From Providencia alcalifaciens DSM 30120 (GTDB taxonomy: Bacteria; Pseudomonadota; Gammaproteobacteria; Enterobacterales; Enterobacteriaceae): a DNA stretch of 56,411 nucleotides. The stretch spans positions 1 through 56,411 of the forward strand of contig NZ_ABXW01000016.1 in the NCBI RefSeq assembly GCF_000173415.1, given 5' to 3'. Under the pieces are notes generated by a model. It made no database searches. It had not been told where the DNA came from and saw nothing but the letters and a program-made list of their open reading frames with translations. Below, in pieces: positions 28,587 through 40,721 of this stretch. The translations under genes and the position numbers were made by a program. Each line of letters opens with the position of its first letter. Position 1 is the first letter of the stretch.

Positions 28587-29951
28587 CTAGTGTTTATCTG
28601 ATGAGTGTGATGTATCGTTAGCCGTTTTATTGTTTTCAGTCCCCGGCTGAATCACAACTGCTGATGGCGTATTTGTAATACGTGTTACTAGCAGTTGGTC
28701 AATCTTGTAGTTATCAATATCGACCACTTCAAATTTGTAGCCTGCGTATTTTACAAAATCCGTCCGCTTCGGCATTTTTCTTAAGCGATACATCATAAAG
28801 CCAGCGATGGTTTCATAGTTGCTGAAATCTGGGAATTCGTCGATATCCAAGATACGTTGCACGTCCTCAATCGGCGTACCTCCGTCAACTAACCATGAGT
28901 TTTCATCACGGGTAATAATTTGCTCTTCTTGACCTGGACCAATTAAGTCGCCCATCAGGGTGATCATCACGTCATTGATGGTGATAATCCCCATCACTAA
29001 GGCGTATTCATTCAAAATGACGGCAAAATCAACGCCACTGGTTTTAAAGGCTTCTAAGGTATCAGACAGTGATAAGGTATCCGGAATCATTAATGTGGTT
29101 TGGATATGCACGCCTTCACGTAAACTCAGGCTTTGACCATTCAGTACACGGTTAAGTAGCTCTTTGGAATCTACATAACCAATCACATGGTCAATATCCC
29201 CAGCACAAACTAAAAACTTCGAGTGTGGCTGTGTGGAAATTTTATGCTTGATGCTCTCTTCTGATTCATCTTTATCAAAGAAAATAATACTTTCTCGCGG
29301 GGTCATCGCGGAAGGCACAGTACGTGACTCAAGCTCAAATACGTTTTCGATCAGCTCGTGTTCTTGCTTACGTAAAACCCCAGCGACGGCACCAGCCTCT
29401 ACAACAGCAAAGATATCATCAGAGGTAATGTCTTCGTTACGTGCTATCGGTAATTTAAACAGTTTGAAAATTAAGTTAGCTAAGCCGTTAAAGAACCACA
29501 CGAGTGGGCTTAAAACGACTAGGCAGAAACGCATTGGGTTAACAATACGTATCGCAATTGCTTCTGGCTTCACCATGCCAATGCGTTTTGGTGTTAAGTC
29601 AGCGACTAAAATAAATAAGCTGGTAACGATGGTAAATGACAGAATAGATGCAGCTTGCTGTGCCCATACAGGGGATAAGAATTTGATAAATAGCTCTTGC
29701 AGCGCAGGAGAGAATGCGGACTCACCAACAATACCGGCTAAAATTGCGACGGCGTTTAAACCAATTTGCACTACGGTAAAAAACATGCCCGGCATTTCTT
29801 GGAGTTTGAGAACGCGAGCTGCGTTAACGTTACCTTCATCTGCCATTAATTTTAATTTAATGCGGCGAGAGGCTGCCAATGAAATTTCAGACAGCGAAAA
29901 AAATGCGCTAATTGCACATAGTAAAAGAACGATCAGTAAACTGTTTAGCAT
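28587..29951 (-). CDS. ytfL: CNNM/CorC-type membrane transporter YtfL (PaeA)
   Basis: YtfL belongs to the DUF21-CBS-CorC_HlyC family. In E. coli it has been implicated in cytoplasmic pH homeostasis and, renamed PaeA, in cadaverine and putrescine export. The N-terminal DUF21 domain (about 1-190) has four hydrophobic segments, including the starting LLIVLLLCAISAFFSLSEIS. Two CBS motifs (about 210-335) follow, then the CorC_HlyC domain (about 350-430), and a polar Asn/Ser/Lys tail. The 454-residue length is near E. coli's 447. It is downstream of msrA on the same strand, as in E. coli. Confidence 0.92.
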   Translation of the reverse strand: MLNSLLIVLLLCAISAFFSLSEISLAASRRIKLKLMADEGNVNAARVLKLQEMPGMFFTVVQIGLNAVAILAGIVGESAFSPALQELFIKFLSPVWAQQAASILSFTIVTSLFILVADLTPKRIGMVKPEAIAIRIVNPMRFCLVVLSPLVWFFNGLANLIFKLFKLPIARNEDITSDDIFAVVEAGAVAGVLRKQEHELIENVFELESRTVPSAMTPRESIIFFDKDESEESIKHKISTQPHSKFLVCAGDIDHVIGYVDSKELLNRVLNGQSLSLREGVHIQTTLMIPDTLSLSDTLEAFKTSGVDFAVILNEYALVMGIITINDVMITLMGDLIGPGQEEQIITRDENSWLVDGGTPIEDVQRILDIDEFPDFSNYETIAGFMMYRLRKMPKRTDFVKYAGYKFEVVDIDNYKIDQLLVTRITNTPSAVVIQPGTENNKTANDTSHSSDKH

Positions 29952-30117
29952 AAATTATCCAACCCTTTAGGTAGTGAATCGTCACTTATTGAAATCCTAA
30001 AGGCAATGTAAGGGTATTCCATTTCAATATTAATTAGCGCCTTAGCGCGGTGGGTATCGCGCTAAGTATAGCACTAGCCTATTTTATCTGGCTATATATT
30101 CGTCATTATAAAATTAT

Positions 30118-30747
30118 TTAGGCAGGTAAGCAGACGCCAATTCCTCCCAGCCCACAATAACCATTTGGATTTTTATACAGATATTGCTGGTGGTAATCCT
30201 CCGCAAAATAGAATGTATCAAGTGGACGAATTTCTGTTGTGATTGGGCGATGGTCCTGCTTTTCAGCCATAGCGTGTTGATACGCATCACGAGTTTGTAC
30301 CGCTTGTTGGTACTGTTCATCTGACACTGTATAAATAGCAGAACGATATTGCGTGCCAATATCATTACCTTGGCGCATACCTTGTGCCGGATCGTGGTTT
30401 TCCCAGAATAGTGCGAGCAATTGTGCAAAACTGATTATTTGCGGATCAAAAACCACCCGTACGACTTCAGTATGCCCTGTTAGTCCAGTACACACCTCTT
30501 CATAGGTTGGGTTCAGAGTTACGCCGCCACTATAACCTGCGGATGTGGAGAAAATTCCCGTTTGTTGCCAAAATAATCGCTCTACGCCCCAGAAGCAACC
30601 CATTGCAAAATAAGCAATTTCCATATTCTTAGGAATAATCTCAATCGAATGATGGGTCACCGCATGATAAGGTGACACTTCCATTGATGTGTGACGACCA
30701 GGCAGTGCCTGAAATTCATTATCGGGCTGAAATTGATTAAAAGTCAT
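30118..30747 (-). CDS. msrA: Peptide-methionine (S)-S-oxide reductase MsrA
   Basis: MsrA reduces methionine-S-sulfoxide in proteins and free methionine. The catalytic motif GCFWG is at 50-54, with nucleophile C51. Resolving cysteines lie in the C-terminal [11 protein letters not shown] block. [18 protein letters not shown] and [20 protein letters not shown] are family signatures. I start at ATG 30747, where AGGA lies 7-8 bases upstream, which gives 209 residues; an upstream in-frame codon at 30765 would add six residues not seen in relatives. It is divergent from tamA. Confidence 0.95.
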   Translation of the reverse strand: MTFNQFQPDNEFQALPGRHTSMEVSPYHAVTHHSIEIIPKNMEIAYFAMGCFWGVERLFWQQTGIFSTSAGYSGGVTLNPTYEEVCTGLTGHTEVVRVVFDPQIISFAQLLALFWENHDPAQGMRQGNDIGTQYRSAIYTVSDEQYQQAVQTRDAYQHAMAEKQDHRPITTEIRPLDTFYFAEDYHQQYLYKNPNGYCGLGGIGVCLPA

Positions 30748-30880
30748 AACGATTCCTAAATACACTCAGTATAGAAATAAAGTAAAAATTGGGATAAAAA
30801 CTTGTATCAGTGGCTTATTTTACTCAAAATAAGTCGTTGCTGAGTAATAAGTCAAATTGTCTATCACCCTAGGAACAGGC

Positions 30881-32623
30881 GTGTCGAAATATCTTACCCT
30901 TTGTGCAGTATGCCTAACAACGGCGGTACCCGCAGCATTTGCTGCGAACCTACGCCTTAATATTGAAGGGCTTGAAGGGCAACTCAATCAGAATGTCCGT
31001 ATTCAACTTTCTAATATTTCACAAGATGAAGTGGTTGCAAATGGGCGTTTTCGTGCTCGAGTAGAAAAAGCGATTCGTGAAGGGTTAAAACCGCTGGGTT
31101 ATTATGATCCTACGGTGGAATTTAGTTATGAAGAAAAAACGCCACCGGCTCGTTCAATATTAACCGCTAAGGTGTTGCCAGGTGAACCCATTCTTCTTCA
31201 AGGGGTTAATGTAGTACTCGAAGGTGGGGCGAAAACAGATCCTGATTACGCCAGTATGATTAAAAAAAATACACCTAAATATGGCATCATCCAAAATGAT
31301 GGTGAGTATGAAGACTTCAAAGGTAAATTTAGCAGCTTAGCTATCCGTAAAGGGTATTTCGATGCCATGATGGAAAAAAGTCAGCTAGGCATTTCTGTTG
31401 ATCATCACGCCGCGTATTGGGATTTTGATTTTAACAGTGGTGAGCGCTATCGCTTTGGTAAATTAACCTTTGAAGGCTCTCAAATCCGCGAGGATTACCT
31501 CAAAAATCTGTCTCCTTTTAAAGAAGGGGAATATTACACTTCTGAACAGCTTGCGGAGTATAACCAACGGTTGGCTTCTACGGGATGGTTTAGCTCTGCA
31601 CTAGTGACCCCGAATATTCAAAAAGCGCGTGAGGAACACACGGATTTATTACCAATGGAAGGCATCATGAGTCCTAGAGCTCAAAACTTCATAGAGCTCG
31701 GTGGTGGCTATGCGACGGATGTTGGTCCTCGTGTCAAAGCAACATGGAATAAGCCGTGGATTAACTCTCGCGGGCAAAGCCTAACATCGAATATTAGCCT
31801 GTCACAGCCAGAACAAGTTATTGATGCCAGCTATAAAATCCCACTCAAAGCGAATCCTCTGGAACAGTATTATGCGGTTCAAGGGGGCTTTAAACGTACA
31901 GATTTAAATGATACGCAAGCCAACACCACGACATTGAACGTTTCGCGTAACTGGGATTATTCAAGCGGATGGCAATATGGCGTGAATATGCGCTGGATGC
32001 TCAGTAACTTTACTCAAGCCGATGTCACCAATACGACCATGTTGCTGTATCCGGGCGCAAACGTGAGCCGAATTCGCCAGAAAGGCGGCGTGATGCCAAC
32101 GTGGGGTGATAGTCAACGTTATTCTATTGATTATTCGAATAAAATCTGGGGGTCGGATATCGACTTCCTCGTTTTACAAGCCAAAAATGTGTGGATTCGA
32201 ACGCCTTGGGAAGGGCATCGATTTATCGTGCGCGGTAATGTGGGTTGGATTGAAACTAATAACTTTGACAAAGTCCCACCTGACTTACGTTTCTTCGCAG
32301 GGGGTGACGGTAGTGTTCGCGGTTATGGCTATCAAAAGATTTCTCCAGAAGATAGCAGTGGCAAGTTAACCGGGGCATCCAAGCTAGCCGTCGGTTCCGT
32401 TGAATATCAATATAACTTCACCGGAAATTGGTGGGGAGCCACGTTTATCGATAGTGGTGAAGCGGTTGATGATTTTAAAAACAGTGATTTTAAAACGGGT
32501 GCAGGTGTTGGTATCCGTTGGGTATCTCCAGTTGGACCGATTAAATTGGATTTAGCTAAGCCTATTGGCGATCCAGATAATAATAAAATTCAGTTTTACA
32601 TCGGATTGGGGACAGAACTATGA
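30881..32623 (+). CDS. tamA: Translocation and assembly module subunit TamA
   Basis: TamA is an Omp85-family outer-membrane protein that acts with TamB in autotransporter assembly and in phospholipid transport to the outer membrane. A signal peptide ends near AFA/AN (residue 21-22). Three POTRA domains follow (to about 260), then a 16-strand barrel with the conserved VRGYGYQ motif in loop L6 and a terminal aromatic-rich strand. I choose GTG 30881, with AGGA six bases upstream, giving 580 residues close to E. coli's 577. The in-frame TTG at 30857 is less likely. The stop overlaps the tamB start by four bases (ATGA). Confidence 0.93.
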   Translation: MSKYLTLCAVCLTTAVPAAFAANLRLNIEGLEGQLNQNVRIQLSNISQDEVVANGRFRARVEKAIREGLKPLGYYDPTVEFSYEEKTPPARSILTAKVLPGEPILLQGVNVVLEGGAKTDPDYASMIKKNTPKYGIIQNDGEYEDFKGKFSSLAIRKGYFDAMMEKSQLGISVDHHAAYWDFDFNSGERYRFGKLTFEGSQIREDYLKNLSPFKEGEYYTSEQLAEYNQRLASTGWFSSALVTPNIQKAREEHTDLLPMEGIMSPRAQNFIELGGGYATDVGPRVKATWNKPWINSRGQSLTSNISLSQPEQVIDASYKIPLKANPLEQYYAVQGGFKRTDLNDTQANTTTLNVSRNWDYSSGWQYGVNMRWMLSNFTQADVTNTTMLLYPGANVSRIRQKGGVMPTWGDSQRYSIDYSNKIWGSDIDFLVLQAKNVWIRTPWEGHRFIVRGNVGWIETNNFDKVPPDLRFFAGGDGSVRGYGYQKISPEDSSGKLTGASKLAVGSVEYQYNFTGNWWGATFIDSGEAVDDFKNSDFKTGAGVGIRWVSPVGPIKLDLAKPIGDPDNNKIQFYIGLGTEL

Positions 32624-35600
32624 AATGGATGAAGTGGCTAAAATGGATTGCAATCACCCTTTTATTATTGTTAGTTCTGGTCGTTAGCGCTCTATATTGG
32701 GTATTAGGAACAAAGTCAGGTTTGCATTTTGCATTGAATTCAGCCACGCGTTTTGTGCCTGAGCTCACTATCGGTTCGATTGAGGGTGATATTAATGATT
32801 TAACGCTCTCAGGTGTAAAATACCAGATGCCAGGTGTGGATGTGGATGCGAAAAAGATCCACCTAGCATTACGTTTGAAATGCCTGACCAGCCGTGAAGT
32901 TTGTATCGATGATTTATCAACAGAAAGTGTGATGGTCAATGTAGATACCAGCCAGTTTCCTCCCTCGGAAGAGACTCCACCATCAGAGCCTTTAACTGAG
33001 CTAAACGCACCTTTGACGATTCGTCTTATGCAACTGGCACTGGTTGATACCCATGTTAATGTAGATGGTACCATTATTGACCTCGACAAGTTCGCGACAG
33101 GGATTACATGGCAAAAAAGAGCCATTGAAATCACCCCGACCGATATTATTAATTTAGCAATAAGCCTGCCTCCGAGTGAACCAGCTGCTGAAGTCAAACC
33201 TGCTGAACCTGTCGTACCTGAAGGTGAGCAGCAATCACTTGGTGATCAGCTTAAGGCATTATTCTCTAAACCGTTATTAGCGGATCTTCCTGAAATTATC
33301 CTGCCTGTTGATTTGAACGTTGAGGGGATCCATGCCTCTAATTTCCAGTTGAAAGGCGATACGGACATTACGATTAACAGCCTGAATTTGCAGTTAGAAA
33401 ACACAGGGCAAAATGTTTTATTGAAACAGCTGAAAGTAAATGCACCTCAAGGGGATGTTGCCGTTTCAGGATCCATTTCACTGCAAGAAAAATGGCCTGT
33501 CGCATTGTCTGTGATTGGTGAAAGCCGCTTTGAAGATTTAAATGGGCAAAAAGTCGATTTAACGCTTAAAGGTGGGCTGATGGATGAGCTGATGCTGGCA
33601 TTGAATCTAAATGGTCCAATTACCGCAACATTAGAAGCTCAAACTGATTTAGCACAAGCTGATTTTCCAATTGAGTTGACCTTAGAAAGTAAAAAATTAA
33701 CGTGGCCGCTGGTGGGGGAAAGCCAATATAAGCTTGATGATACCCGCCTACGTTTGAATGGTCGTCCTTCCAGTTATGATCTCTCTTTACGTTCAGCCAT
33801 TACAGGCAAAGATTTACCACCATCGAAACTGTTGTTAGATGCAAAAGGTAATGAAGAGAAAATTGATTTAACACGCCTGCGCTTATCCGCATTGCAAGGT
33901 AATGCCGACCTTTCTGGTGTTGCTGATTGGAGTAAAGCCATCAGCTGGAATATGGTACTGACGTTATCGGGTATCAATACAGCAAAACAATATCCAGAAT
34001 GGCCTGCAAAAGTTGAAGGAAAAGTTGCCACGAGAGGCAGTATGTATGGCGGAAGTTGGCAACTAGAAATTCCTGAAATTACTTTAGATGGTCATGTTAA
34101 ATCGCATATTTTAAAGGCTCGAGGTAACGCGAAAGGGAATGCGGCTGGGCAATGGGATATTCCAGATTTTAACCTCATGCTGGGTAAAAACAGCGTGAAT
34201 GTAAAAGGCTCCTTGGCGGATAAATGGAATCTCGATGCCAAGATAAATGCGCCAGCACTCAATGGTTTGCTACCTGGATTAGGCGGTGTAATCATTGGGG
34301 ATCTGAAACTTCGCGGTGATTTACAGGCGCCACAAGCACTTGCAGATTTAACGGCTCGCAATGTGAGATGGCAAGATCTCACCGTGGAGACCACAACGAT
34401 TAAAGGTAATGTCGCAACAGGAGACCAAATTAAGGGTGACTTGTCTGTAATAGTTCGTGGATTGCATCAAGGGGATCTTGCGATTAGCAATCTGACACTC
34501 GATGCCAAAGGTAGCGAAAAACAGCACACCTTAAAATTGAATGTAACGGGAAAACCGGTTTCAGGGCAGCTTGCTCTCGCGGGTAGCTTCGATCGCCAGA
34601 CTGAGGTTTGGAAAGGTAATTTAAGTAACACTTTGTTTGATACTGAAGTTGGAGAATGGCGTCTTAATCAAGCAATGTCCTTGAACTACAACAACACCAC
34701 GCAAGAAGTGTTGATTGGTAGCCATTGCTGGGTAAATCCAAATGCGCGCTTGTGTGTACCTAAGCCGGTTAAGGCCGGTAAAAGCGGTAGCGCAGATATT
34801 GTATTAGAGCGTTTTGATCTTGCGATGATCAAACCTTTCATGCCTAGTGATACACGGGCTACAGGCGTATTTACTGGGCGAGCGAACGCAGTTTGGAAAG
34901 CAGATGGTAGCCTGCCACAGGTGAAAGTCGACCTGAATGGTGATGGCGTCAAAGTCGTGCAGTTTGTTGATGGTGCGCGTTTACCTATTGAGTTTGATAC
35001 GCTGACATTAAATGCTGGTCTTAAAAATGGTAGAGCGGATCTGAATTGGTTATTGAAGATTGCTAACAATGGGCAATTCAAAGGAAATGTACAAATTTCT
35101 GACCTAGAAAGAAAGCGTCTCCTTTCTGGTAATATCGAAATCAATGCCATTACGTTGGGCTTAATCAAACCACTGCTGGGTGAAAAAGACATTGCAAATG
35201 GGAATTTGAATGCAAATTTACGCGTAGGTGGCTCGGCTTATAATCCATTAATGAACGGTAATGTCACGTTATCTGGCCTAGAAATTAAATCTGGTTTGAT
35301 TCCGTTTGATATTCAAAATAGCCAACTAGCGATTAACTTTAATGGCACCAGTTCGGTGATGGTCGGTCAGATTAAGACCCCAGAAGGTTACCTCAATATT
35401 GATGGTGATGCCGATTGGCGAAATATCGATGCGTGGCGAGCAAAAATATTGGCAAGAGGGAACAATTTACGTGTTTCTCTGCCACCGATGATCAAAATTG
35501 ATGTGCAACCTGATCTCATTTTAGAGGCTTCACCGAAGTTGCTAACATTAAATGGGAGTGTGACCATTCCATGGGCACGAATTACTGTACAAGAACTGCC

Positions 35601-36390
35601 TGAGTCAGCAGTTAGCGCTTCTTCTGATGTCGTCATGTTAGATGATCAATTAAAGCCAATTAACCCGAAACAGCCCTCGATCCCAATCCAAACGAATTTA
35701 AATATTAATATTGGTCATGATGTTCGTCTGGATGCGTTCGGTTTGAAAGCTCAGCTAACAGGCTTATTAAAAGTTGTTCAGAATAAGCAGGGGTTAAGCT
35801 TAAACGGCCAAGTGGATATTCCTTCTGGGCGTTTCCGCGCTTACGGGCAAGATTTGATTGTGCGTAAAGGGCAAATTCAGTTCTCTGGACCTGCGGATCA
35901 GCCATTCTTAAACTTAGAAGCAATTCGTAACCCAGATAATACAGCCGATGATGTTATTGCTGGGGTCAAAGTTACAGGACTTGCCGATAAGCCGAAAGTT
36001 GAGATATTCTCTGAGCCCGCAAAAACACAGCAAGAAGCACTTTCCTATCTGTTAAGAGGAGAAGGGCTTGATAGCGGGGATGCGAATGGGTCACAAATGA
36101 CTTCAATGTTGATTGGGTTGGGCGTTGCTCAAAGTGGTCAATTAGTGGGTAAAATTGGTGAAACATTTGGCGTGTCAGATTTAGCAGTTGATACGCAAGG
36201 CGTAGGTGATAGCTCGCAAGTAGTTGTGAGTGGTAAAATTACGAACGACTTGCAAGTTAAGTATGGAGTTGGCATATTTGATTCTCTAGCGACGCTCACT
36301 TTACGCTATAGAGTCATGCCGAAACTGTATTTAGAAGCAATTTCTGGCGTTAATCAGGCTTTAGACCTGCTTTACCAATTCGAGTTTTAA
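32620..36390 (+). CDS. tamB: Translocation and assembly module subunit TamB
   Basis: TamB is an AsmA-like bridge protein, anchored in the inner membrane by one helix (about 8-29), that spans the periplasm as a long beta-helical groove and contacts TamA through its C-terminus. The 1256-residue protein has repeated beta-strand segments throughout. The C-terminal DUF490/TamB domain (about 920-1256) includes the segment [20 protein letters not shown] and the final barrel-like [21 protein letters not shown] region. Its length is nearly that of E. coli (1259). Translation is coupled to tamA by the ATGA overlap, and ytfP starts 4 bases after its stop. Confidence 0.95.
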   Translation: MKWMKWLKWIAITLLLLLVLVVSALYWVLGTKSGLHFALNSATRFVPELTIGSIEGDINDLTLSGVKYQMPGVDVDAKKIHLALRLKCLTSREVCIDDLSTESVMVNVDTSQFPPSEETPPSEPLTELNAPLTIRLMQLALVDTHVNVDGTIIDLDKFATGITWQKRAIEITPTDIINLAISLPPSEPAAEVKPAEPVVPEGEQQSLGDQLKALFSKPLLADLPEIILPVDLNVEGIHASNFQLKGDTDITINSLNLQLENTGQNVLLKQLKVNAPQGDVAVSGSISLQEKWPVALSVIGESRFEDLNGQKVDLTLKGGLMDELMLALNLNGPITATLEAQTDLAQADFPIELTLESKKLTWPLVGESQYKLDDTRLRLNGRPSSYDLSLRSAITGKDLPPSKLLLDAKGNEEKIDLTRLRLSALQGNADLSGVADWSKAISWNMVLTLSGINTAKQYPEWPAKVEGKVATRGSMYGGSWQLEIPEITLDGHVKSHILKARGNAKGNAAGQWDIPDFNLMLGKNSVNVKGSLADKWNLDAKINAPALNGLLPGLGGVIIGDLKLRGDLQAPQALADLTARNVRWQDLTVETTTIKGNVATGDQIKGDLSVIVRGLHQGDLAISNLTLDAKGSEKQHTLKLNVTGKPVSGQLALAGSFDRQTEVWKGNLSNTLFDTEVGEWRLNQAMSLNYNNTTQEVLIGSHCWVNPNARLCVPKPVKAGKSGSADIVLERFDLAMIKPFMPSDTRATGVFTGRANAVWKADGSLPQVKVDLNGDGVKVVQFVDGARLPIEFDTLTLNAGLKNGRADLNWLLKIANNGQFKGNVQISDLERKRLLSGNIEINAITLGLIKPLLGEKDIANGNLNANLRVGGSAYNPLMNGNVTLSGLEIKSGLIPFDIQNSQLAINFNGTSSVMVGQIKTPEGYLNIDGDADWRNIDAWRAKILARGNNLRVSLPPMIKIDVQPDLILEASPKLLTLNGSVTIPWARITVQELPESAVSASSDVVMLDDQLKPINPKQPSIPIQTNLNINIGHDVRLDAFGLKAQLTGLLKVVQNKQGLSLNGQVDIPSGRFRAYGQDLIVRKGQIQFSGPADQPFLNLEAIRNPDNTADDVIAGVKVTGLADKPKVEIFSEPAKTQQEALSYLLRGEGLDSGDANGSQMTSMLIGLGVAQSGQLVGKIGETFGVSDLAVDTQGVGDSSQVVVSGKITNDLQVKYGVGIFDSLATLTLRYRVMPKLYLEAISGVNQALDLLYQFEF

Positions 36391-36393
36391 TAT

Positions 36394-36741
36394 ATGCGTA
36401 TCATTGTTTATGGCAGTTTAAGACGTAAGCAAGGGAATCATCACTGGATGACTTATGCTCAGCTGCTAGGTGAGCATAAGCTAGAAGGCTATGAACTGTA
36501 TGACCTCGGATATTATCCAGCGGTTGTTCGAGGGAATGGCACGATTGAATGCGAAGTTTATCGCATTAATCCCTCTATCTTAACTGAGTTAGACGAATTA
36601 AAGAAAAATTCGCAAGATTACGAGCGCGAGTTAATCCCGACACCTTATGGTAATGCGTGGATTTATCTCTATAAACATTCAGTTGAAGGTCTTCCCCGCA
36701 TCAAAAGTGGTGATTGGCTAAAGCGCAATGAAGAAGAGTAA
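36394..36741 (+). CDS. ytfP: YtfP, gamma-glutamylcyclotransferase-fold protein
   Basis: This 115-residue protein has the GGCT (AIG2-like) fold. The substrate-loop motif YGSLR is at 6-10, and the block DELKKNSQDYERELIP holds the acidic residues typical of the family. Its substrate is unknown; in related eukaryotic proteins the fold acts on gamma-glutamylamines. It follows tamB with a 3-base gap and is probably part of the same transcript, an arrangement conserved in E. coli. A terminator follows. Confidence 0.9.
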   Translation: MRIIVYGSLRRKQGNHHWMTYAQLLGEHKLEGYELYDLGYYPAVVRGNGTIECEVYRINPSILTELDELKKNSQDYERELIPTPYGNAWIYLYKHSVEGLPRIKSGDWLKRNEEE

Positions 36742-36767
36742 TCCGTAGTGAATCCGTAATAAAAAAA

Positions 36768-36800
36768 ACGCCGGCACTGTATCAGTGACCGGCGTTTTTT
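36768..36800 (+). terminator. Intrinsic terminator after ytfP
   Basis: AACGCCGG-CACTG pairs with CAGTG-ACCGGCGTT (one bulged base) and is followed by six T. It ends the tamA-tamB-ytfP unit. Confidence 0.9.
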
Positions 36801-36881
36801 CATATGCACTAAGCGTGGCTCATCGTATTGAATTCTCTTTTTTGAAATACAGCCAGCTTGCGTGACAAATATTGAGATAAA

Positions 36882-36911
36882 AAAAAGCACTGGCAAAAAC
36901 CAGTGCTTTTT
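36882..36911 (-). terminator. Intrinsic terminator after ppa
   Basis: AAAAAGCACTGG and CCAGTGCTTTTT form a perfect 12-bp stem around CAAAAA, 20 bases beyond the ppa stop on the minus strand, followed by TTTATCTC. Confidence 0.9.
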
Positions 36912-36931
36912 CTATCCACGGAAGGGATTAA

Positions 36932-37462
36932 TTATTTTTTTGCAGCGCGTTCGAAAGAAGCGATAATTTCGGCTTTAGCAGCTTCCGCATTCTCCCAACC
37001 ATCAACTTTAACCCACTTACCTTTTTCTAAATCTTTGTAATGCTCAAAGAAGTGAGTGATTTGTGCACGCAGCAGCTCAGGAATATCGTTCACATCTTTG
37101 ATGTGGTCGTATTCTTTGCTCAGTTTAGTGTGTGGTACTGCAACTAATTTTGCATCTTCACCAGATTCGTCAGTCATTTTCAGCACGCCAACTGGACGGC
37201 AGCGGATAACTGAACCTGGTTGTAATGGGTATGGAGTTGGTACTAAAACGTCAACAGGGTCACCATCTAAAGACAGAGTATTGTTGATGTAACCATAGTT
37301 GCATGGATAGAACATCGCAGTAGACATGAAACGGTCTACAAACAATGCGCCAGATTCTTTATCAACTTCATATTTGATTGGATCAGCGTTAGCTGGAATT
37401 TCGATAATTACGTAGATATCTTCAGGCAGTTCTTTACCTGCCGGTACATTGTTCAGGCCCAT
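36932..37462 (-). CDS. ppa: Inorganic pyrophosphatase Ppa
   Basis: Ppa is the essential family I soluble pyrophosphatase, which hydrolyses PPi with Mg2+ and drives biosynthetic reactions forward. The signature DGDPVDVLV carries the metal-binding aspartates. The neighbouring [12 protein letters not shown] and the N-terminal [18 protein letters not shown] are typical. At 176 residues it equals E. coli. The next gene upstream on the same strand is fbp. In E. coli the ytfQRT-yjfF sugar transporter genes lie between ppa and fbp, but they are absent here. Confidence 0.97.
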   Translation of the reverse strand: MGLNNVPAGKELPEDIYVIIEIPANADPIKYEVDKESGALFVDRFMSTAMFYPCNYGYINNTLSLDGDPVDVLVPTPYPLQPGSVIRCRPVGVLKMTDESGEDAKLVAVPHTKLSKEYDHIKDVNDIPELLRAQITHFFEHYKDLEKGKWVKVDGWENAEAAKAEIIASFERAAKK

Positions 37463-37554
37463 TAAAATGTATCCTTATGAGTGCTTAAAATAACGTGGGG
37501 GACATTATAGCCGCAAAGAGAGGTAAAACTCACTAGTTGGAGAGAAATTCGATC

Positions 37555-37579
37555 AAAAAAGGCGAGAGAGCCTCGCCTT
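37555..37579 (-). terminator. Intrinsic terminator after fbp
   Basis: On the minus strand AAGGCGAG-GCTCT-CTCGCC is followed by TTTTTT. It lies about 20 bases after the fbp stop and separates fbp from ppa. Confidence 0.88.
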
Positions 37580-37599
37580 CAGGTCAAACGGAATGTTGA

Positions 37600-38607
37600 T
37601 TATTCTGCGTCAGGGTACTCACGCATAAAGGATTCCGCTTTTTCAACCATGGCTTTCGTGCCCACAAAGAACGGCACACGTTGGTGCAATTTAGTTGGGA
37701 CGATGTCTAACACGCGGTTAGTACCATCGCTTGCTTTACCGCCAGCTTGTTCCGCTAAGAATGAAATTGGATTGCATTCGTACAGAAGGCGCAGTTTACC
37801 CGTAGGGTGACTTGCGGTGCTTGGGTAAATGTAAATACCACCTTTGAGCAGGTTACGGTGGAAGTCTGCCACTAAAGAGCCGATATAACGAGTGGTATAT
37901 GGGCGGTGGGTTGCTTCATCTTGCTCTTGGCAATATTTAATGTATTTCTTCACACCCATAGGGAACTTGATGTAGTTACCTTCGTTAATGGAATACATTT
38001 TACCTTCTGCTGGGAACATGACTTTTTCATGAGACAGACAGAATACACCTAATGATGGGTCGTAGGTGAAAGCATGAACACCGAAACCTGTGGTGTAGAC
38101 CAACATGGTTGATGAACCGTAAACTACATAGCCCGCAGCAACTTGGCGGTTACCAGGTTGTAAGAAGTCAGCTTCTGTAACTGGTTGACCAATTGGAGTA
38201 ATACGGTGATAAATAGAGAAGATAGTTCCAACGGAAACGTTTACATCGATGTTCGAAGAACCATCTAGTGGGTCCATTAAAACAACATATTTCGCGTTTT
38301 CTGCACGATCACCTTCGAAAATGACGATTTCATCTTCTTCTTCAGAGGCGATACCGGCAACTTCTCCGCGCGCTTTCAAAGCCGCTTTCAGTTTTTCGTT
38401 TGCATACAGGTCAAGCTTCATCTGAACTTCACCTTGGACATTCGACACACCACTAGTGCCGAGAATGTCAACGAGTCCAGCTTTGTTAATATCACGATGG
38501 ATAATTTTAGCGCCCAGTTTAATCGCTGACAGTAATGCAGTCAGCTCACCTGTTGCATGAGGAAAATCTTGTTGCTTTTCGACGATGAATTCGCCTAATG
38601 TTTTCAT
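37600..38607 (-). CDS. fbp: Fructose-1,6-bisphosphatase class I
   Basis: Fbp removes the 1-phosphate from fructose 1,6-bisphosphate in gluconeogenesis. The metal-binding motif [12 protein letters not shown] is near 112-123, preceded by the acidic [11 protein letters not shown]. The C-terminal [20 protein letters not shown] contributes the sugar-binding residues. The 335 residues compare with 332 in E. coli. It is divergent from mpl with a 171-bp spacer, as in E. coli. Confidence 0.97.
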   Translation of the reverse strand: MKTLGEFIVEKQQDFPHATGELTALLSAIKLGAKIIHRDINKAGLVDILGTSGVSNVQGEVQMKLDLYANEKLKAALKARGEVAGIASEEEDEIVIFEGDRAENAKYVVLMDPLDGSSNIDVNVSVGTIFSIYHRITPIGQPVTEADFLQPGNRQVAAGYVVYGSSTMLVYTTGFGVHAFTYDPSLGVFCLSHEKVMFPAEGKMYSINEGNYIKFPMGVKKYIKYCQEQDEATHRPYTTRYIGSLVADFHRNLLKGGIYIYPSTASHPTGKLRLLYECNPISFLAEQAGGKASDGTNRVLDIVPTKLHQRVPFFVGTKAMVEKAESFMREYPDAE

Positions 38608-38778
38608 GACGAAGGTCCTGAATAAAATTGACAGAAATTTGCGGGTCTTTATTGTACCCTCGGGCGGAGAGTTTATCTAAATAAAGAAAAGATTAATAGG
38701 CTAATACATTTATAAACCGGTGATTGATGAGTAGAATAGTAGAATAGTGACAAACCTCATGCTATTGGATGGAAAAGA

Positions 38779-40158
38779 ATGCACATACATATTTTAGGCA
38801 TATGCGGAACCTTTATGGGCAGCTTAGCCATTTTGGCTCGTTCTTTAGGGCACAAAGTGACTGGGTCTGATGCAAACGTCTACCCACCGATGAGTACATT
38901 GCTTGAAAAACAAGGCATTGAACTAATTCAAGGATTTGATCCCGCTCAGTTAGAGCCAATCCCCGATATGGTGGTGATTGGGAATGCGATGACCCGTGGA
39001 AATCCGTGTGTTGAAGCGGTATTAGAGCGCGGTTTACCTTATACCTCAGGGCCTCAATGGCTCCATGATCATGTTCTTCCTGAGCGTTGGGTATTAGCGG
39101 TTGCAGGTACTCACGGTAAAACAACAACCGCGGGGATGCTTGCGTGGATCCTCCAAGATTGTGGCTATGAACCTGGCTTCCTGATTGGCGGTGTTCCGGG
39201 GAACTTTGATGTTTCTTCCCAAATTGGTAAGAGTCCTTTCTTTGTCATTGAAGCGGATGAGTACGATTGTGCATTCTTTGATAAACGTTCCAAGTTTGTT
39301 CATTACAGCCCTAAAACTCTGATTTTGAATAACCTTGAGTTTGACCATGCGGATATTTTTGAAAATCTAGAAGCGATTCAAAAGCAATTCCATCATTTGG
39401 TTCGTATTGTACCTAGTAGTGGCAAAATCTTTATGCCTAGTAATGATAGTAACCTCAAACAAGTCATGAACATGGGGTGCTGGAGTGAACAGGAGCTGGT
39501 GGGAGAAAACGGCGAATGGCATGCAGTGAAACTCAATCATGATGGTAGCCAGTTTGACGTGTATTACCAGCAAGAAAAAGTGGGTGAAGTGAACTGGTCC
39601 CAAGTGGGTAATCACAATATTCAAAATGGCTTGATGGCAATTGCAGCTGCTCACCATGTTGGGGTTCCTGCGAAAGAAGCCTGTTTAGCATTGGATAAAT
39701 TTATTAATGCGCGTCGCCGTCTTGAGCTACGCGGTGTTGAGAATGAGGTTAGTGTTTATGATGACTTTGCTCACCATCCAACGGCAATTTTAGCGACGTT
39801 AGAGGCATTACGTAGCAAAGTTGGTGGTACTTCACGTATTATTGCTGTGCTGGAGCCTCGCTCAAATACCATGAAAATGGGGATCAGTAAGAATGATATC
39901 GCGCCAGCTTTAGGTCGTGCGGATGAGGTCTTTTTATTCCAACCCGCCAATATTCCGTGGATGGTAACGGAAATTGCGGAGCATTGTGTGCAGCCAGCGC
40001 GTTGGCACGCTGATATTGATGCTCTCGCCAACATGGTGATTGAGACAGCTCAACCTGGCGATCACATTTTAGTCATGAGTAATGGCGGGTTTGGTGGGAT
40101 CCATGAAAAGCTACTCGCTGGATTGAAGCGTAAAGCGGAAGCAAAACCGGAAGAGTAA
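38779..40158 (+). CDS. mpl: UDP-MurNAc:tripeptide ligase Mpl
   Basis: Mpl re-attaches the recycled peptidoglycan tripeptide (L-Ala-gamma-D-Glu-meso-DAP) to UDP-MurNAc, saving cell-wall precursors. It is a Mur-ligase-family enzyme. The N-terminal Rossmann domain begins HIHILGICGTFMG, the ATP loop GTHGKTT is at about 110-116, and the central EADEYDCAFFDKRSKF and the C-terminal DDFAHHPTAI motifs are present. The length of 459 is normal. In E. coli yjgA follows; here the next gene is a DUF6122-type membrane protein on the other strand. Confidence 0.96.
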   Translation: MHIHILGICGTFMGSLAILARSLGHKVTGSDANVYPPMSTLLEKQGIELIQGFDPAQLEPIPDMVVIGNAMTRGNPCVEAVLERGLPYTSGPQWLHDHVLPERWVLAVAGTHGKTTTAGMLAWILQDCGYEPGFLIGGVPGNFDVSSQIGKSPFFVIEADEYDCAFFDKRSKFVHYSPKTLILNNLEFDHADIFENLEAIQKQFHHLVRIVPSSGKIFMPSNDSNLKQVMNMGCWSEQELVGENGEWHAVKLNHDGSQFDVYYQQEKVGEVNWSQVGNHNIQNGLMAIAAAHHVGVPAKEACLALDKFINARRRLELRGVENEVSVYDDFAHHPTAILATLEALRSKVGGTSRIIAVLEPRSNTMKMGISKNDIAPALGRADEVFLFQPANIPWMVTEIAEHCVQPARWHADIDALANMVIETAQPGDHILVMSNGGFGGIHEKLLAGLKRKAEAKPEE

Positions 40159-40174
40159 TATCAAAACTTCACAT

Positions 40175-40203
40175 AAAAGCCCTAACAGTTTGTTGGGGCT
40201 TTT

Positions 40204-40205
<2 letters not shown>
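40175..40205 (+). terminator. Intrinsic terminator after mpl
   Basis: AAAAGCCCTAACA pairs with TGTTGGGGCTTTT (one mismatch) and leads into a T-run. Its last bases overlap the stop codon of the convergent small membrane-protein gene. Confidence 0.85.
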
Positions 40206-40695
<490 letters not shown>

Positions 40696-40721
40696 TAGAT
40701 ATATAAAGCGACGGGAAAGGA

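Noticed and set aside
29233-29970. Long plus-strand open frame (245 codons) opposite ytfL
   Set aside because: It is entirely antisense to a well-conserved gene, is unusually rich in Ser/Lys/Thr, and has no family resemblance or ribosome site. It is a shadow of ytfL codon usage.
32562-33197. Minus-strand open frame (211 codons) opposite tamA/tamB
   Set aside because: It spans the tamA-tamB junction in antisense, has no recognisable domain and is explained by the composition of the real genes.
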